A stretch of 64,000 nt of DNA, taken from assembly GCA_035653615.1 (NCBI GenBank), contig DASRBN010000037.1:311736-375735 (forward strand), in the 5' to 3' direction. This DNA is from Ktedonobacteraceae bacterium (GTDB lineage Bacteria; Chloroflexota; Ktedonobacteria; Ktedonobacterales; Ktedonobacteraceae). The notes under the pieces are model-generated. The model was not told the DNA's origin, searched no databases, and saw only the letters and a program-made list of their open reading frames with translations. Positions 42,617 to 51,434 of this stretch are shown here, in pieces; the stretch's first letter is position 1; every line of letters begins with the position of its first letter. The position numbers and the translations under genes were made by a program.

Positions 42617-43483
42617 CTAACCCGCCACAGCTATCACGAGAATGCCCGCGAAAATAAAAGCGGCTCCGATCACACGTATCACGCCAAACTCTTCTCCCAG
42701 CAAGCGCCATCCTAGAAAAGCTCCAATGACCACACTGACCTCGCGAATAGACCCGGCATAGCTGACCTGCGAAATAGAGTACGCCACAAGTACGAGCATA
42801 TAGCTCAAGAGGCTCAGAATGCCAACCAGGATGATACGCGGCCAGTTTGCCCGCCATTCCGCGATAACGGCCGGACCCCCATAACGCACGATCACAGTCG
42901 GGGCAATAAGAAGACTTGTGAGTCCCATAACCAGCACCGTATAGGGCAGCGGCGCAACCTGCTGGACTGCCGCTCCATCGATGGCCGAATAGATGGAGAT
43001 ACAGCAGGCAACGCCAAGCGCAAGGATGAGCGCGCTGCTGCTCAACGCTGATCGCTTTCGCAATGTACGTAATGTCCACCACGATTTACCGCCCACAATG
43101 ACCAGGCCGCATACCAGGATGCCTATGCCGATCAGGCCATAGAGGCGCGGTCGCTCGCCAAGAAACAGGACGGCCCAGACGGTCAGCAATGCCGGTGCGG
43201 TACCACGGGCCATGGGGTAGACAAGCGAAAAATCGCCGTTCGCATAGGCGCGTATCAGCACGATAAAGTAGGCAGACTCAAAAATGGAGCTGAAGATAAC
43301 ATAGGGCCATATGCGCAAGGGAAACGATGCAACCTGCGCAAGCAAGGGTGCGAAACAGATCGCTCCAACCAACAGCGCGCACGCGGTGAAAATCTGCTTT
43401 TCCCTGGCACGCTTGACAAACAGATTCCACGTCGCGTGCAATACAGCTGCTATGAGCAATAGACCTAATGCTGCTGGAGGCAT
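42617..43483 (-). CDS. EamA/DMT-superfamily transporter
   Basis: A 288-residue protein with ten predicted helices arranged as two five-helix EamA repeats (LLLIAAVLHATWNLFVKRAR opens the first; the second begins near residue 150). DMT carriers export or import small metabolites; the substrate is not evident. It lies 21 bases upstream of the response regulator on the same strand, so the two may be cotranscribed. The ATG follows GGGAAAA, a weak site. Confidence 0.88.
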   Translation of the reverse strand: MPPAALGLLLIAAVLHATWNLFVKRAREKQIFTACALLVGAICFAPLLAQVASFPLRIWPYVIFSSIFESAYFIVLIRAYANGDFSLVYPMARGTAPALLTVWAVLFLGERPRLYGLIGIGILVCGLVIVGGKSWWTLRTLRKRSALSSSALILALGVACCISIYSAIDGAAVQQVAPLPYTVLVMGLTSLLIAPTVIVRYGGPAVIAEWRANWPRIILVGILSLLSYMLVLVAYSISQVSYAGSIREVSVVIGAFLGWRLLGEEFGVIRVIGAAFIFAGILVIAVAG

Positions 43484-43649
43484 AAATTTTCCCGTTCCAT
43501 GTTTTAGTAGGAACCATCGTTAGTCATCAGTAACTACTTTAACATCATCAGGGGTCATTGGGGAATAGGTTCTCTTCTAGCATTTGCCCTTTCCAACGTG
43601 GTACAGTAAGAAGAGACATACATTCAAACAAACTAGCAAGGAGCATATC

Positions 43650-44168
43650 GTGGCCGGAAAATTCAATCGTGGCAACCAGAATCGTAGGAAAGCCCCTATC
43701 CTTGGGCAAAGCCACAGCCTCTCTGACCTCGAAGGGCAGATGATCCAGCAGATGATTCGCGAGCAGCAGAACTCGGCGCGCGAACTATATATTCCGCAGG
43801 AAGACCTGGCGCAGGAAGCTACTACACATATGACACCCGAAGCCGAACAGGTGATCGCGGATAGCCGCGTGCGTATCATCTTGCAGATGTTTAATCGCGA
43901 TTATCTCTATGGCCAGGGGCGGTTCGATGAATACCAGGGCGGACTGCTGCTGAAATGGGGCGATGGTTATTCGCGCAAACACATCTGGGTCAGCGTAGAG
44001 GATGGTAACCTGCTCTTCGAGACCAGCCACGCTCGCAAATGCAACAAACCCTATTGCACAGGCACCCACCACGTGCTGACGCGCGACCTCTATACCAATA
44101 TCGATATCGTTAACGAAGAACTGGGTGACCTCTTCCGCAGGCCGGTTCACGAGTCGCCGGAAGATTAG
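43650..44168 (+). CDS. hypothetical protein, possible partner of a degenerate receiver
   Basis: A 172-residue soluble protein. The N-terminal half is hydrophilic and helical (SLSDLEGQMIQQMIREQQNS). The C-terminal half has mixed structure with a conserved-looking HARKCNKPYCTGTHHVLTRD carrying two cysteines and three histidines, a possible metal site. The GTG at 43650 follows AAGGAGCATATC. It ends 12 bases before the receiver-like gene, so they form an operon. No family is recognised. Confidence 0.65.
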   Translation: MAGKFNRGNQNRRKAPILGQSHSLSDLEGQMIQQMIREQQNSARELYIPQEDLAQEATTHMTPEAEQVIADSRVRIILQMFNRDYLYGQGRFDEYQGGLLLKWGDGYSRKHIWVSVEDGNLLFETSHARKCNKPYCTGTHHVLTRDLYTNIDIVNEELGDLFRRPVHESPED

Positions 44169-44180
44169 GATCGGACAGGT

Positions 44181-44585
44181 ATGACAACGCATATTCTCGC
44201 GCTGGAAAAAGACCTTTTCTTCGCCGTGAAGATGCGCGATACGTTGCGCCATCACGACATGGAAGTAAAGACCGTGCGCTCGCTGGCCGCTTTCGAGCAG
44301 GGACTGGCGGCGGGCGGAGATGAAAAGCCCGCGCTGGTGATCGTGAATATCGCTACCCAGGGCGTTGACTGGGAAACTGCTATTCGGCAGGCGCGCGCTT
44401 CCGGTTATCCCGTACTTGCTTTCGGTTCGCATATGGATTTAGAGGCACGCGCGAAAGCTCTCCAGGCAGGAGCCGGACGTGTCGTAGCAAATTCTAAATT
44501 TAGCAGCGATATGCCGGGATTGGTACAGCGTATGATTAACGAACCGGCTGCATCATCCCTTGATGACGCGGAAGATACGGCATAG
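44181..44585 (+). CDS. degenerate receiver-domain (CheY-like) protein
   Basis: A 134-residue single receiver-like domain. The first strand ILALEKD keeps acidic residues, but the phospho-acceptor position reads LVIVNIATQG, with Asn where Asp is needed. The late conserved Lys may be in VVANSKFSSD. It therefore probably does not accept phosphate and acts as a docking or signal-independent output module. It lies 12 bases after the hypothetical gene and likely works with it. The ATG follows GGACAGGT. Confidence 0.75.
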   Translation: MTTHILALEKDLFFAVKMRDTLRHHDMEVKTVRSLAAFEQGLAAGGDEKPALVIVNIATQGVDWETAIRQARASGYPVLAFGSHMDLEARAKALQAGAGRVVANSKFSSDMPGLVQRMINEPAASSLDDAEDTA

Positions 44586-44587
44586 CG

Positions 44588-44791
44588 TCAATGACTCAGC
44601 ATGCCTCGCATCAAACGATAGCCCCAGGGAATGAGCAAGAGTCCTTGCCCGGGTAAGTGCTTTTGATAGCGGATAGTTTGATGCCGGTAGGTCCAACGAT
44701 TGCGAAGAAAATCTTTGTGAGAACGAAGTGAGGGATGCGGTACAGGCCGCATTTGATGGTAACGCGGGCGATATGCAATGCGTCTGCTCAT
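44588..44791 (-). CDS. possible small basic protein
   Basis: A 67-residue open frame rich in Arg, His and Tyr (starts MSRRIAYRPRYHQMRPVPHP). Its main support is the strong ribosome binding site AAGGAG six bases before the ATG. It converges with the receiver-like gene, their stops two bases apart. There is no recognised homology, so coding status is uncertain. Confidence 0.45.
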   Translation of the reverse strand: MSRRIAYRPRYHQMRPVPHPSLRSHKDFLRNRWTYRHQTIRYQKHLPGQGLLLIPWGYRLMRGMLSH

Positions 44792-44830
44792 TTAGTCTCC
44801 TTATGATTGACGGAACAATCGACAAGACAA

Positions 44831-44872
44831 AAAGAGGTCTTCCCTACTGTATATTACGTAGGAAAGACCAAA
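44831..44872 (-). terminator. intrinsic terminator of the Fe-S carrier gene
   Basis: GGTCTTCCCTAC and GTAGGAAAGACC form a 12-bp stem with one mismatch. On the minus strand it is followed by TCTTTTTGTC. It lies 50 bases after the A-type carrier gene. Confidence 0.7.
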
Positions 44873-44924
44873 TTATTCTCGTGCATGCATATATCGATGC
44901 AGCAGTTCAGCATGTTGTGATGTA

Positions 44925-45326
44925 TTAGTGACCGCAGGCGCAGCCGCGTGCCTCACCGCCGCCATCAGCAGTTCTGAAGGAATGCCCACATCCGCAGCTG
45001 GAGACAGCATTGGGATTATTGACGGTAAAGCCGGCGCCCATCAAGCTGTCAACATAGTCAACTTCGCTGCCGCTAATATACCCCAGGCTCATTTCATCGA
45101 CCAGCACGTTGAAGTCGCCCTGGGAGATGATGGTATCGCCTTCCTGCTGTTCGTCAAGGGTCATACCGTACTGGAGACCAGAACACCCACCACCTGCGAC
45201 GAAGATACGCAGGCCAAGGCTTGGATCATTCTCCTGTTGTAGCAGTTCGCGTACTTTGTTCGCTGCGACAGCCGTCAGAGTTACGACGCTTGTCTCAACC
45301 GCAGATTGCGGGGTTTGCTCAATCAT
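44925..45326 (-). CDS. A-type Fe-S cluster carrier (IscA/ErpA/SufA family)
   Basis: A 133-residue HesB/IscA-fold protein that carries Fe-S clusters to target proteins. It shows VTLTAVAANKVRELL, LGLRIFVAGGGCSGLQYGM with the first cluster Cys, DEMSLGYISGSEVDYVD, and the C-terminal CGCGHSF with the last two Cys of the C-x60-C-x-C signature. An extra tail (EARGCACGH) adds two more cysteines, which is unusual. The ATG at 45326 follows GAGAGG. It has a well-defined promoter with two palindromes about 130 bases upstream, which suggests regulation by iron or cluster status. Confidence 0.9.
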   Translation of the reverse strand: MIEQTPQSAVETSVVTLTAVAANKVRELLQQENDPSLGLRIFVAGGGCSGLQYGMTLDEQQEGDTIISQGDFNVLVDEMSLGYISGSEVDYVDSLMGAGFTVNNPNAVSSCGCGHSFRTADGGGEARGCACGH

Positions 45327-45455
45327 GTTTTTTGCCTCTCTAATACATTTGCGCTTGATATTTTCAGGTTTGGCCGCTATATTGCCCCCACAAGCGAAGC
45401 AGCAGGAGCCAGGCCCACTCCCAAACCCGTTGGGGATTGAAACCCGTTCACCAGT

Positions 45456-45517
45456 ATTATATACTCCAAAAAGTGAAGCGTCAAGGCTTCCGGCACTCAA
45501 TACTTCACAAAATGAAG
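45456..45517 (-). promoter_or_regulatory. promoter with two 15-bp operator-like palindromes for the Fe-S carrier
   Basis: On the minus strand TTGACG (45484-45479) and TATAAT (45461-45456) are separated by 17 bases. A palindrome-like site CTTCACTTTTTGGAG (45478-45464) fills the spacer, and a better copy CTTCATTTTGTGAAG (45517-45503) lies 39 bases upstream. The shared pattern CTTCA-5-TGRAG suggests a dimeric repressor. The regulator is not identified. Confidence 0.65.
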
Positions 45518-45587
45518 CGCTTACCCGGTGAGATGTGAAGTTGTTCCCTGGATTCCTTTCTTTCTTAGGCATGGTTCAAATGCATGT

Positions 45588-45745
45588 GACACGCCAGCCA
45601 TGTCATGCTGAGCGCAGCTCAGCATGACATGGCTGGCGTGTCATGCTGAGCGCAGCGAAGAATCTGCCTCGCCCGGCACCGAGATTCTTCTCCATTCGCT
45701 CCGCTCAGGGCTTGCGGCTTCTGCGCTCAGCATGACATGGCTGGC
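45588..45745. repeat. cluster of dispersed palindromic elements
   Basis: Perfect 26-bp arms at 45588-45613 and 45617-45642 are followed by a third copy of the core at 45641-45666 in direct orientation. An inverted long form at 45682-45745 carries an insertion reading AAGCCGCAAGCCCTGAGCGG on the minus strand. A similar long form is found near 62064. The cluster occupies the gap between the Fe-S carrier promoter and the protease gene, which otherwise has no gene. Confidence 0.8.
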
Positions 45746-45789
45746 GTGTTGCAACTGTCAAGCACCCTTCGTCAAAATTGAACCTTGCC

Positions 45790-47427
45790 TTAAGTTCCAA
45801 AACGCTGCTGCACGCGGATAACGTTTGCAAGCAGGTCCGGTACATCGGGACTGGAACCGAAGAGTTTTTCGGTACGCCGCTCCTTGCCTGCCGCGATACG
45901 GGTGATGGCGTTGGATGCCGACCAGCCCTGTGCCAGCAGGTGCGCGCCCAGCCCACTGATAATGGGGGTCGCAAACGAGGTTCCGCTCCAGTCTGCCCAG
46001 CCGGATATATTTTGCTCCCCTTGTGGGAAGGTCGGCGCGATATAGATTCCACGCACAGCATCCGGTAAACCATTCATATCCGTTATGCCAGAGCTATCGC
46101 CGCCAAAGGTAGCGACGCCCGCATTCACCGGCGGCAGGCAGGCCAGATTTGCGAATTGTGATGGCAGGAAGCGGCTGTTGACCGAGGTCACACTGAGTAC
46201 CGTATCGAAACGCGCCGGAGTGCGTGGAGGGCGCGGTTTCTGCCCCTGCCTTAAAAAAGAGGTCGAATCATTGCCCGCGGCTGCTACAACCAGCGCGCCG
46301 TGAGCATACAGGCTTTCGAAGAGCAGGCGCAGGCCATCCTCGATATGTGTGAGGACACGGAAAGCGCCGGCGAGTTGCGTAGTAGGCCATTGCCGGTGAT
46401 CAAACCAGACGTAGGGGAGCCGCCGGATATCGGGCATGACGGTCAGGCTCAGGTTGATAACGAGGCGGTGAATTGCGCCCGATACCATATCCAGCTCCAG
46501 GTCCGTCAGCGCGGCGAAGAGATTATACAGGTCGCAGCCGCCGAAATCGTTCAGTATGCGAATAAGGCGAATCCGCGCGCCGGGGGCGATATCACGAATA
46601 AGTCCGGCGACGAATATGCCGTGGTCCGGCATAAAGTAGTAGCGCGATTCACCGTTGTTTGTGCGACCGGTGCGTACTTCGTTGGTGACCGGGTAGCGAT
46701 CATATTCGATCTCGAAGCTGCCATTTTCGCTGCGCAGGTCGGCAGCGATACGCTGTAATAGTGCGTTGCGGCGAAACTCTGGTCGCACAGCGGCATTGAG
46801 AATTCTATCGGGAGGATAAGCCGTATCGAGCACGGCCACCATCACATCTTCGGCCCCGTTAGGGTCTAGCAGTAAGCCCTGGTCGACGAACGAGGTATGC
46901 CAACCGAGTGGAACGCCGCCGGAAGTCGGGATATCGACCCTCGGTGCAGGACGGGGGGGCGCTGCAGGCCCACCATCGCTATAATACAATGGAGCCGCGG
47001 TTACCAACCAGTTCGGCATAGCGGAAACCACGTGCAACCCGGCCTGTGCCAGTTGTTCAAGCTGTCCCTGTATATGAGCAAGAGCCATCGGTACCGGGTC
47101 CTGCAGCGCGGAATTATCTTGTCGCACATGATAAAAGATAGCGATCAGAGGTTGCTGCCTGTGAAGGCCAAACAAGAAGGCGCGGCGACGTATGGGCGGC
47201 ATTCCTGGAACATCGCGCCACCGGCCCTGTGTGCCATACGGTTCCAGAAAAATTTCATATGGTGAAAGGAGCGCGTTCAGCTGGTTGCGTACCTGTTCGA
47301 TCAGAATATCGATGACTTCATCCGCGGGACGCCTGTGCAGGCGAACCACTACCACCATTTCGCCCGTGACCCAGTTAAATAATTCATCAGGTGTGCCCAT
47401 CAGCTCTTCGATGGAATTGCGAGACAT
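45790..47427 (-). CDS. subtilisin-like (S8 family) serine protease, apparently cytoplasmic
   Basis: A 545-residue protease. The first ~165 residues are an unrecognised domain. The S8 core follows with Asp in VMVAVLDTAYPP, His in MPDHGIFVAGLIRDIAPGA, the oxyanion Asn region GALVVAAAGNDS, and Ser in SGTSFATPIISGLGAHLLA, so the triad is complete. There is no signal peptide at either possible start, so it may act inside the cell or leave by another route. ATG 47427 is preferred because AGGGGGAA lies upstream. No inhibitor or substrate gene is adjacent. Confidence 0.88.
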   Translation of the reverse strand: MSRNSIEELMGTPDELFNWVTGEMVVVVRLHRRPADEVIDILIEQVRNQLNALLSPYEIFLEPYGTQGRWRDVPGMPPIRRRAFLFGLHRQQPLIAIFYHVRQDNSALQDPVPMALAHIQGQLEQLAQAGLHVVSAMPNWLVTAAPLYYSDGGPAAPPRPAPRVDIPTSGGVPLGWHTSFVDQGLLLDPNGAEDVMVAVLDTAYPPDRILNAAVRPEFRRNALLQRIAADLRSENGSFEIEYDRYPVTNEVRTGRTNNGESRYYFMPDHGIFVAGLIRDIAPGARIRLIRILNDFGGCDLYNLFAALTDLELDMVSGAIHRLVINLSLTVMPDIRRLPYVWFDHRQWPTTQLAGAFRVLTHIEDGLRLLFESLYAHGALVVAAAGNDSTSFLRQGQKPRPPRTPARFDTVLSVTSVNSRFLPSQFANLACLPPVNAGVATFGGDSSGITDMNGLPDAVRGIYIAPTFPQGEQNISGWADWSGTSFATPIISGLGAHLLAQGWSASNAITRIAAGKERRTEKLFGSSPDVPDLLANVIRVQQRFGT

Positions 47428-47654
47428 GCACGAATTCCCCCTATCCGCAAATTGTTTCGAATGCACGCATCTGTGAGCTACCTGTTATGTCTCAGGTAAA
47501 TCGTTCTTTGCGCGTGATTCTCACATTAACGCATTATACCTGAACCTGGGGAAACTAGCAATCGGCAATTGTCCTCGAATTACCCCTGGCTCTCTGGCTG
47601 GTATAATTGCTAAAAAATGCCTTTCATAATCGCGAACAAAGGAGGCTCTATCCC

Positions 47655-48737
47655 ATGTCTTTTGACCGTCTTTGCAATACATTGATACAACTCGCCGCCA
47701 TTCCCAGCACATCGGGCCACGAAGAATCTATTCGCGCTTACCTGGAGCACCAATTAAACAAGCTTGGGATTTCGTCTCAGACTGATGAAGCTGGCAATCT
47801 GATAGGTACGCTTGCCGGCGAGGGTAAGGCAGTGCTGCTCAACGCGCATATGGATCGCGTTCCGCCCGGTCTCGGTCACCAACCAGTGCTGCGAGACGGC
47901 ATACTTTACAGCGACGGAACGACCAATCTGGGGGCAGATGACGCTGCCGGCATCACGATTATTTTGGAGGTGCTGAAGCGCGTCATCGAGCGCCGGTTGC
48001 CCCATCCACCTATCGTGGTCGTCTTCACCGTGCAGGAAGAGGTAGGATTGAAAGGAGCAAACGCCTTCGATCCGGCACCCTGGCATGTTACTGATGGCAT
48101 TGTCTTCGACAATGCATTCGAGGCAGGCGTCGTCGTCTCGCGAGGGGCTATGTATGAGGCGTTCGACGTGGAGATTCGAGGTCGCACCGGGCATCCTGGC
48201 AAAGATTTATCGCGGACGGTAAACGCTATCGAAATCTTTCACGAAGCTAACTACCCACATGGCTCGCTGGCAAACGATCAAACGCGCATCCTGATCGGGC
48301 GTATTGCTGGAGGCAGCGCGCGCAATGCCGTACCGGACAGCGTTCACCTCGAAGGGGAAATGCGCAGCTTTGAACCGGTGGAGGCGCGACAACGCTACAA
48401 AGAGGCCATTCGAGAAGCATTCCAGCGGGCGGCAGAACGCCTGGGCGGAAGCGTTGAGATAACCTACGATCCCCATTGTACCAGCTACGAAGTCGGCGAA
48501 GACGAACCCTTGCTCGCGCTCTATCGCCAGGTGCTGGCCCAGCGCGGAGTTGAGATGCAGATGCGTCCAACATTCATCGGCAGCGACACCAGCGCATTCC
48601 GCCCTCGCGTCAAGGCCTTTACGATTTCAACCGGCGTGGTCAATGAGCATTCGACAGAGGAGTATGTTGCCCTGGCTCCATTAGAGCAGGTAGTGGAGGA
48701 TACATTGAAAGTGCTGGAATTAGCCGCGAAGCGCTAG
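47655..48737 (+). CDS. M20-family peptidase (PepT/tripeptidase-like)
   Basis: A 360-residue cytoplasmic metallopeptidase. Zinc ligands and catalytic residues are seen in LLNAHMDRVPPG, LGADDAAGITI, FTVQEEVGLKGA (EE pair), FDNAFEAG and the late NEHSTEEYVAL. The insertion domain (GRTGHPGKDLSRTVNAIE) is the dimerisation part. This order matches the M20B tripeptidase group. ATG 47655 follows AAAGGAGG by 9-10 bases. It is a single gene, probably recycling peptides. Confidence 0.88.
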   Translation: MSFDRLCNTLIQLAAIPSTSGHEESIRAYLEHQLNKLGISSQTDEAGNLIGTLAGEGKAVLLNAHMDRVPPGLGHQPVLRDGILYSDGTTNLGADDAAGITIILEVLKRVIERRLPHPPIVVVFTVQEEVGLKGANAFDPAPWHVTDGIVFDNAFEAGVVVSRGAMYEAFDVEIRGRTGHPGKDLSRTVNAIEIFHEANYPHGSLANDQTRILIGRIAGGSARNAVPDSVHLEGEMRSFEPVEARQRYKEAIREAFQRAAERLGGSVEITYDPHCTSYEVGEDEPLLALYRQVLAQRGVEMQMRPTFIGSDTSAFRPRVKAFTISTGVVNEHSTEEYVALAPLEQVVEDTLKVLELAAKR

Positions 48738-48822
48738 GCGCGTAAAATATTGTGGCAAAGCCGCATAGGGGCCGATTATGAACTTCCACGAGCAAAATCG
48801 GCCATCCGATTGGTTCAGGCCC

Positions 48823-48851
48823 TGTCATTCTGAGTGCAGCGAAGAATCTCT
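48823..48851 (+). repeat. single copy of the dispersed element core
   Basis: CTGTCATTCTGAGTGCAGCG followed by AAGAATCTC matches the common core with one variant base. No inverted partner is seen nearby. Confidence 0.65.
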
Positions 48852-48886
48852 GGCCCGCTTATGGATAATCACCAGCTCACTCAGCA

Positions 48887-48916
48887 TTGACAAACCCCTA
48901 CCTGTCCCATTAGAAT
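48887..48916 (+). promoter_or_regulatory. promoter of the ECF transporter operon
   Basis: TTGACA at 48887-48892 and TAGAAT at 48911-48916 with an 18-base spacer, about 70 bases before the first gene. No TPP, FMN or other riboswitch pattern was recognised in the short leader. Confidence 0.6.
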
Positions 48917-48985
48917 TAACATAACAACAAACCCTATTTTCATCCTTGCCCATAGTTGCCGGGTGCGAGAGGTATAGAACTATCT

Positions 48986-50659
48986 ATGACCACACATCCC
49001 AACACAACGCCTGCGCCAGCCGTATTTGTTCATGGATTGAGCTTTCGCTATCGCACGCTCGACGAGGAGCCGGAAGCCCGCAGGAAGCCGAACCGTCCAG
49101 ATCAACAGCCACCCGAGCAGGCGAATGCCATTGAGGATATTTCCTTTTCCCTGCCCGCCGGTCAATTATTGCTGATTGCCGGTCCAAGCGGCTGCGGCAA
49201 AAGCACCCTGCTGAAATGCCTGAACGGGCTTATTCCCAATAGCTATAAGGGAACACTGAGCGGCGAGATACAACTCGAGGGCCGTTCGATTCCCGGCCTG
49301 TCGCTGCGTGACCTCGCGCAACAGGTCGGCACCATGCTGCAAGATCCCGACAAACAGATACTGGGCAGCACCGTCGAGCAGGAAATCGCCTTCGGCCTGG
49401 AGAATATGAACACGCCGCGGGAAGAAATGCAGCGCCGCATCGCAGATGTGCTGGAGCAGCTGCACCTGGAACACTATGTGGGGCAGCCAACATTCGCGCT
49501 CTCTGGCGGTCAGCGGCAGCAGGTCGCCGCCGCCGGTATCCTGGTCATGCAGCCGTCTATTTTCCTCTTCGACGAGCCATTCGCGAACCTCGATGCCAGG
49601 GCGGTAGACGAACTAGAGCAACTGATTAAAGGCCTGCTGGCAAAAGGACGTACCGTCATTATCGTCGAGCATCGTGTCGAGGAGGCGCTGCGATTGCAGC
49701 CGAACAAAGTATTGCTCATGCGCGATGGACGCCAGGTCTTCTTCGGCGATACAGAGGAATTTCTAAAGATTGCCGATCCTACACAGGTCAAACTGCCTGT
49801 CGAATCCATGCTGCGCACTTTAAATGACCCGCGGGAAGCTTTCAACCTGCTTGTCAGACCAATTATCACTGCACACAGCCGCCAGAAAGAAGCCGGTGAG
49901 ACCATCCTTGCTTTCGAGAATGTGCATTTTCGCTACAACTCATTCTCCGAGGAAATCCTGCATGGCATCTCCTTTGAAATACATCGCGGCGAGACGATTG
50001 CGCTGCTGGGACCCAATGGTTCGGGCAAGACGACACTGGTGAAGCAGGCGCTTGGCTTGCTGAGGCCCAACTCAGGCACGGTACGGCTCTATGGAGAGGA
50101 TACGCGCGATTTGAGTGTTGCGCAACTCGCCTCGCGCATCGGCTATGTTTTTCAGAGTCCCAGCGCCATGCTCTTTGCTCCCACAGTGCGCAAGGAATTG
50201 AGCTTCGGGCCTGAGAACCTGCGCTTTCCGCGTGAGCGTATTGCGACGGTCGTGCAGGAGGCGGAAAAAGCCATGAATTTAGAGCAGTTCGATGCGCGTT
50301 CGCCGTTTTCCCTGAGCTTCGGCCAGCAGAAAAGGACGGCCATTGCTTCCGTGCTTTCGATGCAGAGCAAAATCCTGCTGCTCGATGAGCCAACGGCGGG
50401 TCAGGATTACCGCTCCTATATCTCTTTCATGGAATATTTGCGCAGCCTGCCGGAACTGGACGCGCTGCTCTTCATCACGCATGATCTCGACCTCGCGCTG
50501 CGTTTCACACAACGTGTTTTGCTGCTAAAAGAAGGCAACCTGGTGGCAGATGGTCCGCCGTTGCAGGTGCTGGCTGATCCGGCGCTGCTGGATGCATGCA
50601 ATCTGCGCCCGACCTCTCTGCTGCATTTCTTGCTTGCCGAACGGAATGCCGTCGCATAA
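48986..50659 (+). CDS. ECF transporter, fused double ATPase (EcfA1-EcfA2 type)
   Basis: A 557-residue protein with two ABC ATPase domains that energise the ECF uptake complex. Domain 1 (about 1-270) has Walker A AGPSGCGKSTLLK, signature LSGGQRQQVAAAG and Walker B IFLFDEPFANLD. Domain 2 (about 300-550) has Walker A LGPNGSGKTTLVK, signature LSFGQQKRTAIAS (Phe replaces the first Gly) and Walker B ILLLDEPTAGQD. A fused pair is typical of YkoD-like systems. ATG 48986 has GAGAGG upstream at long spacing. S and T components follow, giving a complete dedicated ECF transporter. Confidence 0.92.
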   Translation: MTTHPNTTPAPAVFVHGLSFRYRTLDEEPEARRKPNRPDQQPPEQANAIEDISFSLPAGQLLLIAGPSGCGKSTLLKCLNGLIPNSYKGTLSGEIQLEGRSIPGLSLRDLAQQVGTMLQDPDKQILGSTVEQEIAFGLENMNTPREEMQRRIADVLEQLHLEHYVGQPTFALSGGQRQQVAAAGILVMQPSIFLFDEPFANLDARAVDELEQLIKGLLAKGRTVIIVEHRVEEALRLQPNKVLLMRDGRQVFFGDTEEFLKIADPTQVKLPVESMLRTLNDPREAFNLLVRPIITAHSRQKEAGETILAFENVHFRYNSFSEEILHGISFEIHRGETIALLGPNGSGKTTLVKQALGLLRPNSGTVRLYGEDTRDLSVAQLASRIGYVFQSPSAMLFAPTVRKELSFGPENLRFPRERIATVVQEAEKAMNLEQFDARSPFSLSFGQQKRTAIASVLSMQSKILLLDEPTAGQDYRSYISFMEYLRSLPELDALLFITHDLDLALRFTQRVLLLKEGNLVADGPPLQVLADPALLDACNLRPTSLLHFLLAERNAVA

Positions 50660-50768
50660 ACGACGATAGCTACGAAAGGAGGTTTGCGCACTTCTCAGTT
50701 TTTAGTTCCTTTATATTCATCTTTTTCCCTGACGCCGGTTGTTTAGCTGTCAGAAAGGAGTTCCACAC

Positions 50769-51344
50769 ATGGCAGTCGCAGAAAAACGAGAGAGTCTCAA
50801 TACAAAGATCTGGAGCGTCGGCGTGCGCCATATCGTGTTCATGGCGCTTGGCGCGGCGCTTTATGGTGGCTTGAGCTATCTCACCAATATCTTGCAGCTT
50901 CCCGCTACCAGTAACGTTTCATTTCGTCCGGCTATTGTTATTCCTTTGTTCTTTGGAGCCGTCTTTGGTCCCTGGGTTGGCCTCTTCACCGGCGGTGTCG
51001 GCAACTTCCTTGGAGACTATATTTCAGGCTATGGGGTTTACTGGAACTGGGACCTTGGTAACGCCTTGATCGGCTTTATTGCCGGGCTTGCTATGTATCT
51101 GACGTGGGGACGCTACAATACCTCGATGAAGATTATCATTGCGGAGATCTTCGCCGCTGTTGGCGTTGTGGTTGGCATCGGCTTTGCCGCCTATAGCGAT
51201 ATCTGGGTTTCAAAGTATACGGTTGCCGCATCGACCGGCAACTTCGTACCGGCAACCCTGTCCGACCTGGTCAATGGATTGATCCTGCTTCCCATCCTGC
51301 TCGTTGCGTACAATGCAGCAATGAGACGCGCCGGGCGCGGGTAA
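50769..51344 (+). CDS. ECF transporter S component (substrate-binding membrane protein)
   Basis: A 191-residue protein with six membrane helices. IWSVGVRHIVFMALGAALYG starts helix 1; VIPLFFGAVFGPWVGLFTGG and GDYISGYGVYWNWDLGNALI follow; LILLPILLVAYNAAMRR ends the protein. This fits the general S-component fold, which captures a vitamin or other micronutrient and docks on EcfT. The substrate cannot be read from the sequence. ATG 50769 follows GGAGTTCCACAC. The membrane tails of the two kinases downstream resemble this protein over their full length. Confidence 0.85.
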   Translation: MAVAEKRESLNTKIWSVGVRHIVFMALGAALYGGLSYLTNILQLPATSNVSFRPAIVIPLFFGAVFGPWVGLFTGGVGNFLGDYISGYGVYWNWDLGNALIGFIAGLAMYLTWGRYNTSMKIIIAEIFAAVGVVVGIGFAAYSDIWVSKYTVAASTGNFVPATLSDLVNGLILLPILLVAYNAAMRRAGRG

Positions 51345-51372
51345 GTCCCTTGTCAGTAATCTGGCAAAAATA

Positions 51373-51407
51373 AGGTGAGAAGCATGATTTATCTATGCTT
51401 CTCACCT
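51373..51407 (+). promoter_or_regulatory. stem-loop between S and T components
   Basis: AGGTGAGAAGCAT (51373-51385) pairs perfectly with 51395-51407 over a 9-base loop, and no T-run follows. Its position within the operon suggests an mRNA processing or stability element that could set S above T. Confidence 0.5.
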
Positions 51408-51434
51408 GTCCCTGCTGGATGAAAGAGATCATCG

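Noticed and set aside
45430-45446. GTTGGGGATTGAAACCC, similar to the 3' end of many CRISPR repeats
   Set aside because: A single copy, with no second repeat at CRISPR spacing and no cas genes.
47521-47712. Minus-strand open frame of 63 codons upstream of the peptidase gene
   Set aside because: It overlaps the strong ribosome binding site and start of the M20 gene on the other strand and shows no motif.
48917-48985. Possible TPP or other riboswitch leading the ECF operon
   Set aside because: The leader is only about 70 bases and lacks the conserved segments of TPP, FMN or cobalamin riboswitches, so the substrate cannot be inferred this way.
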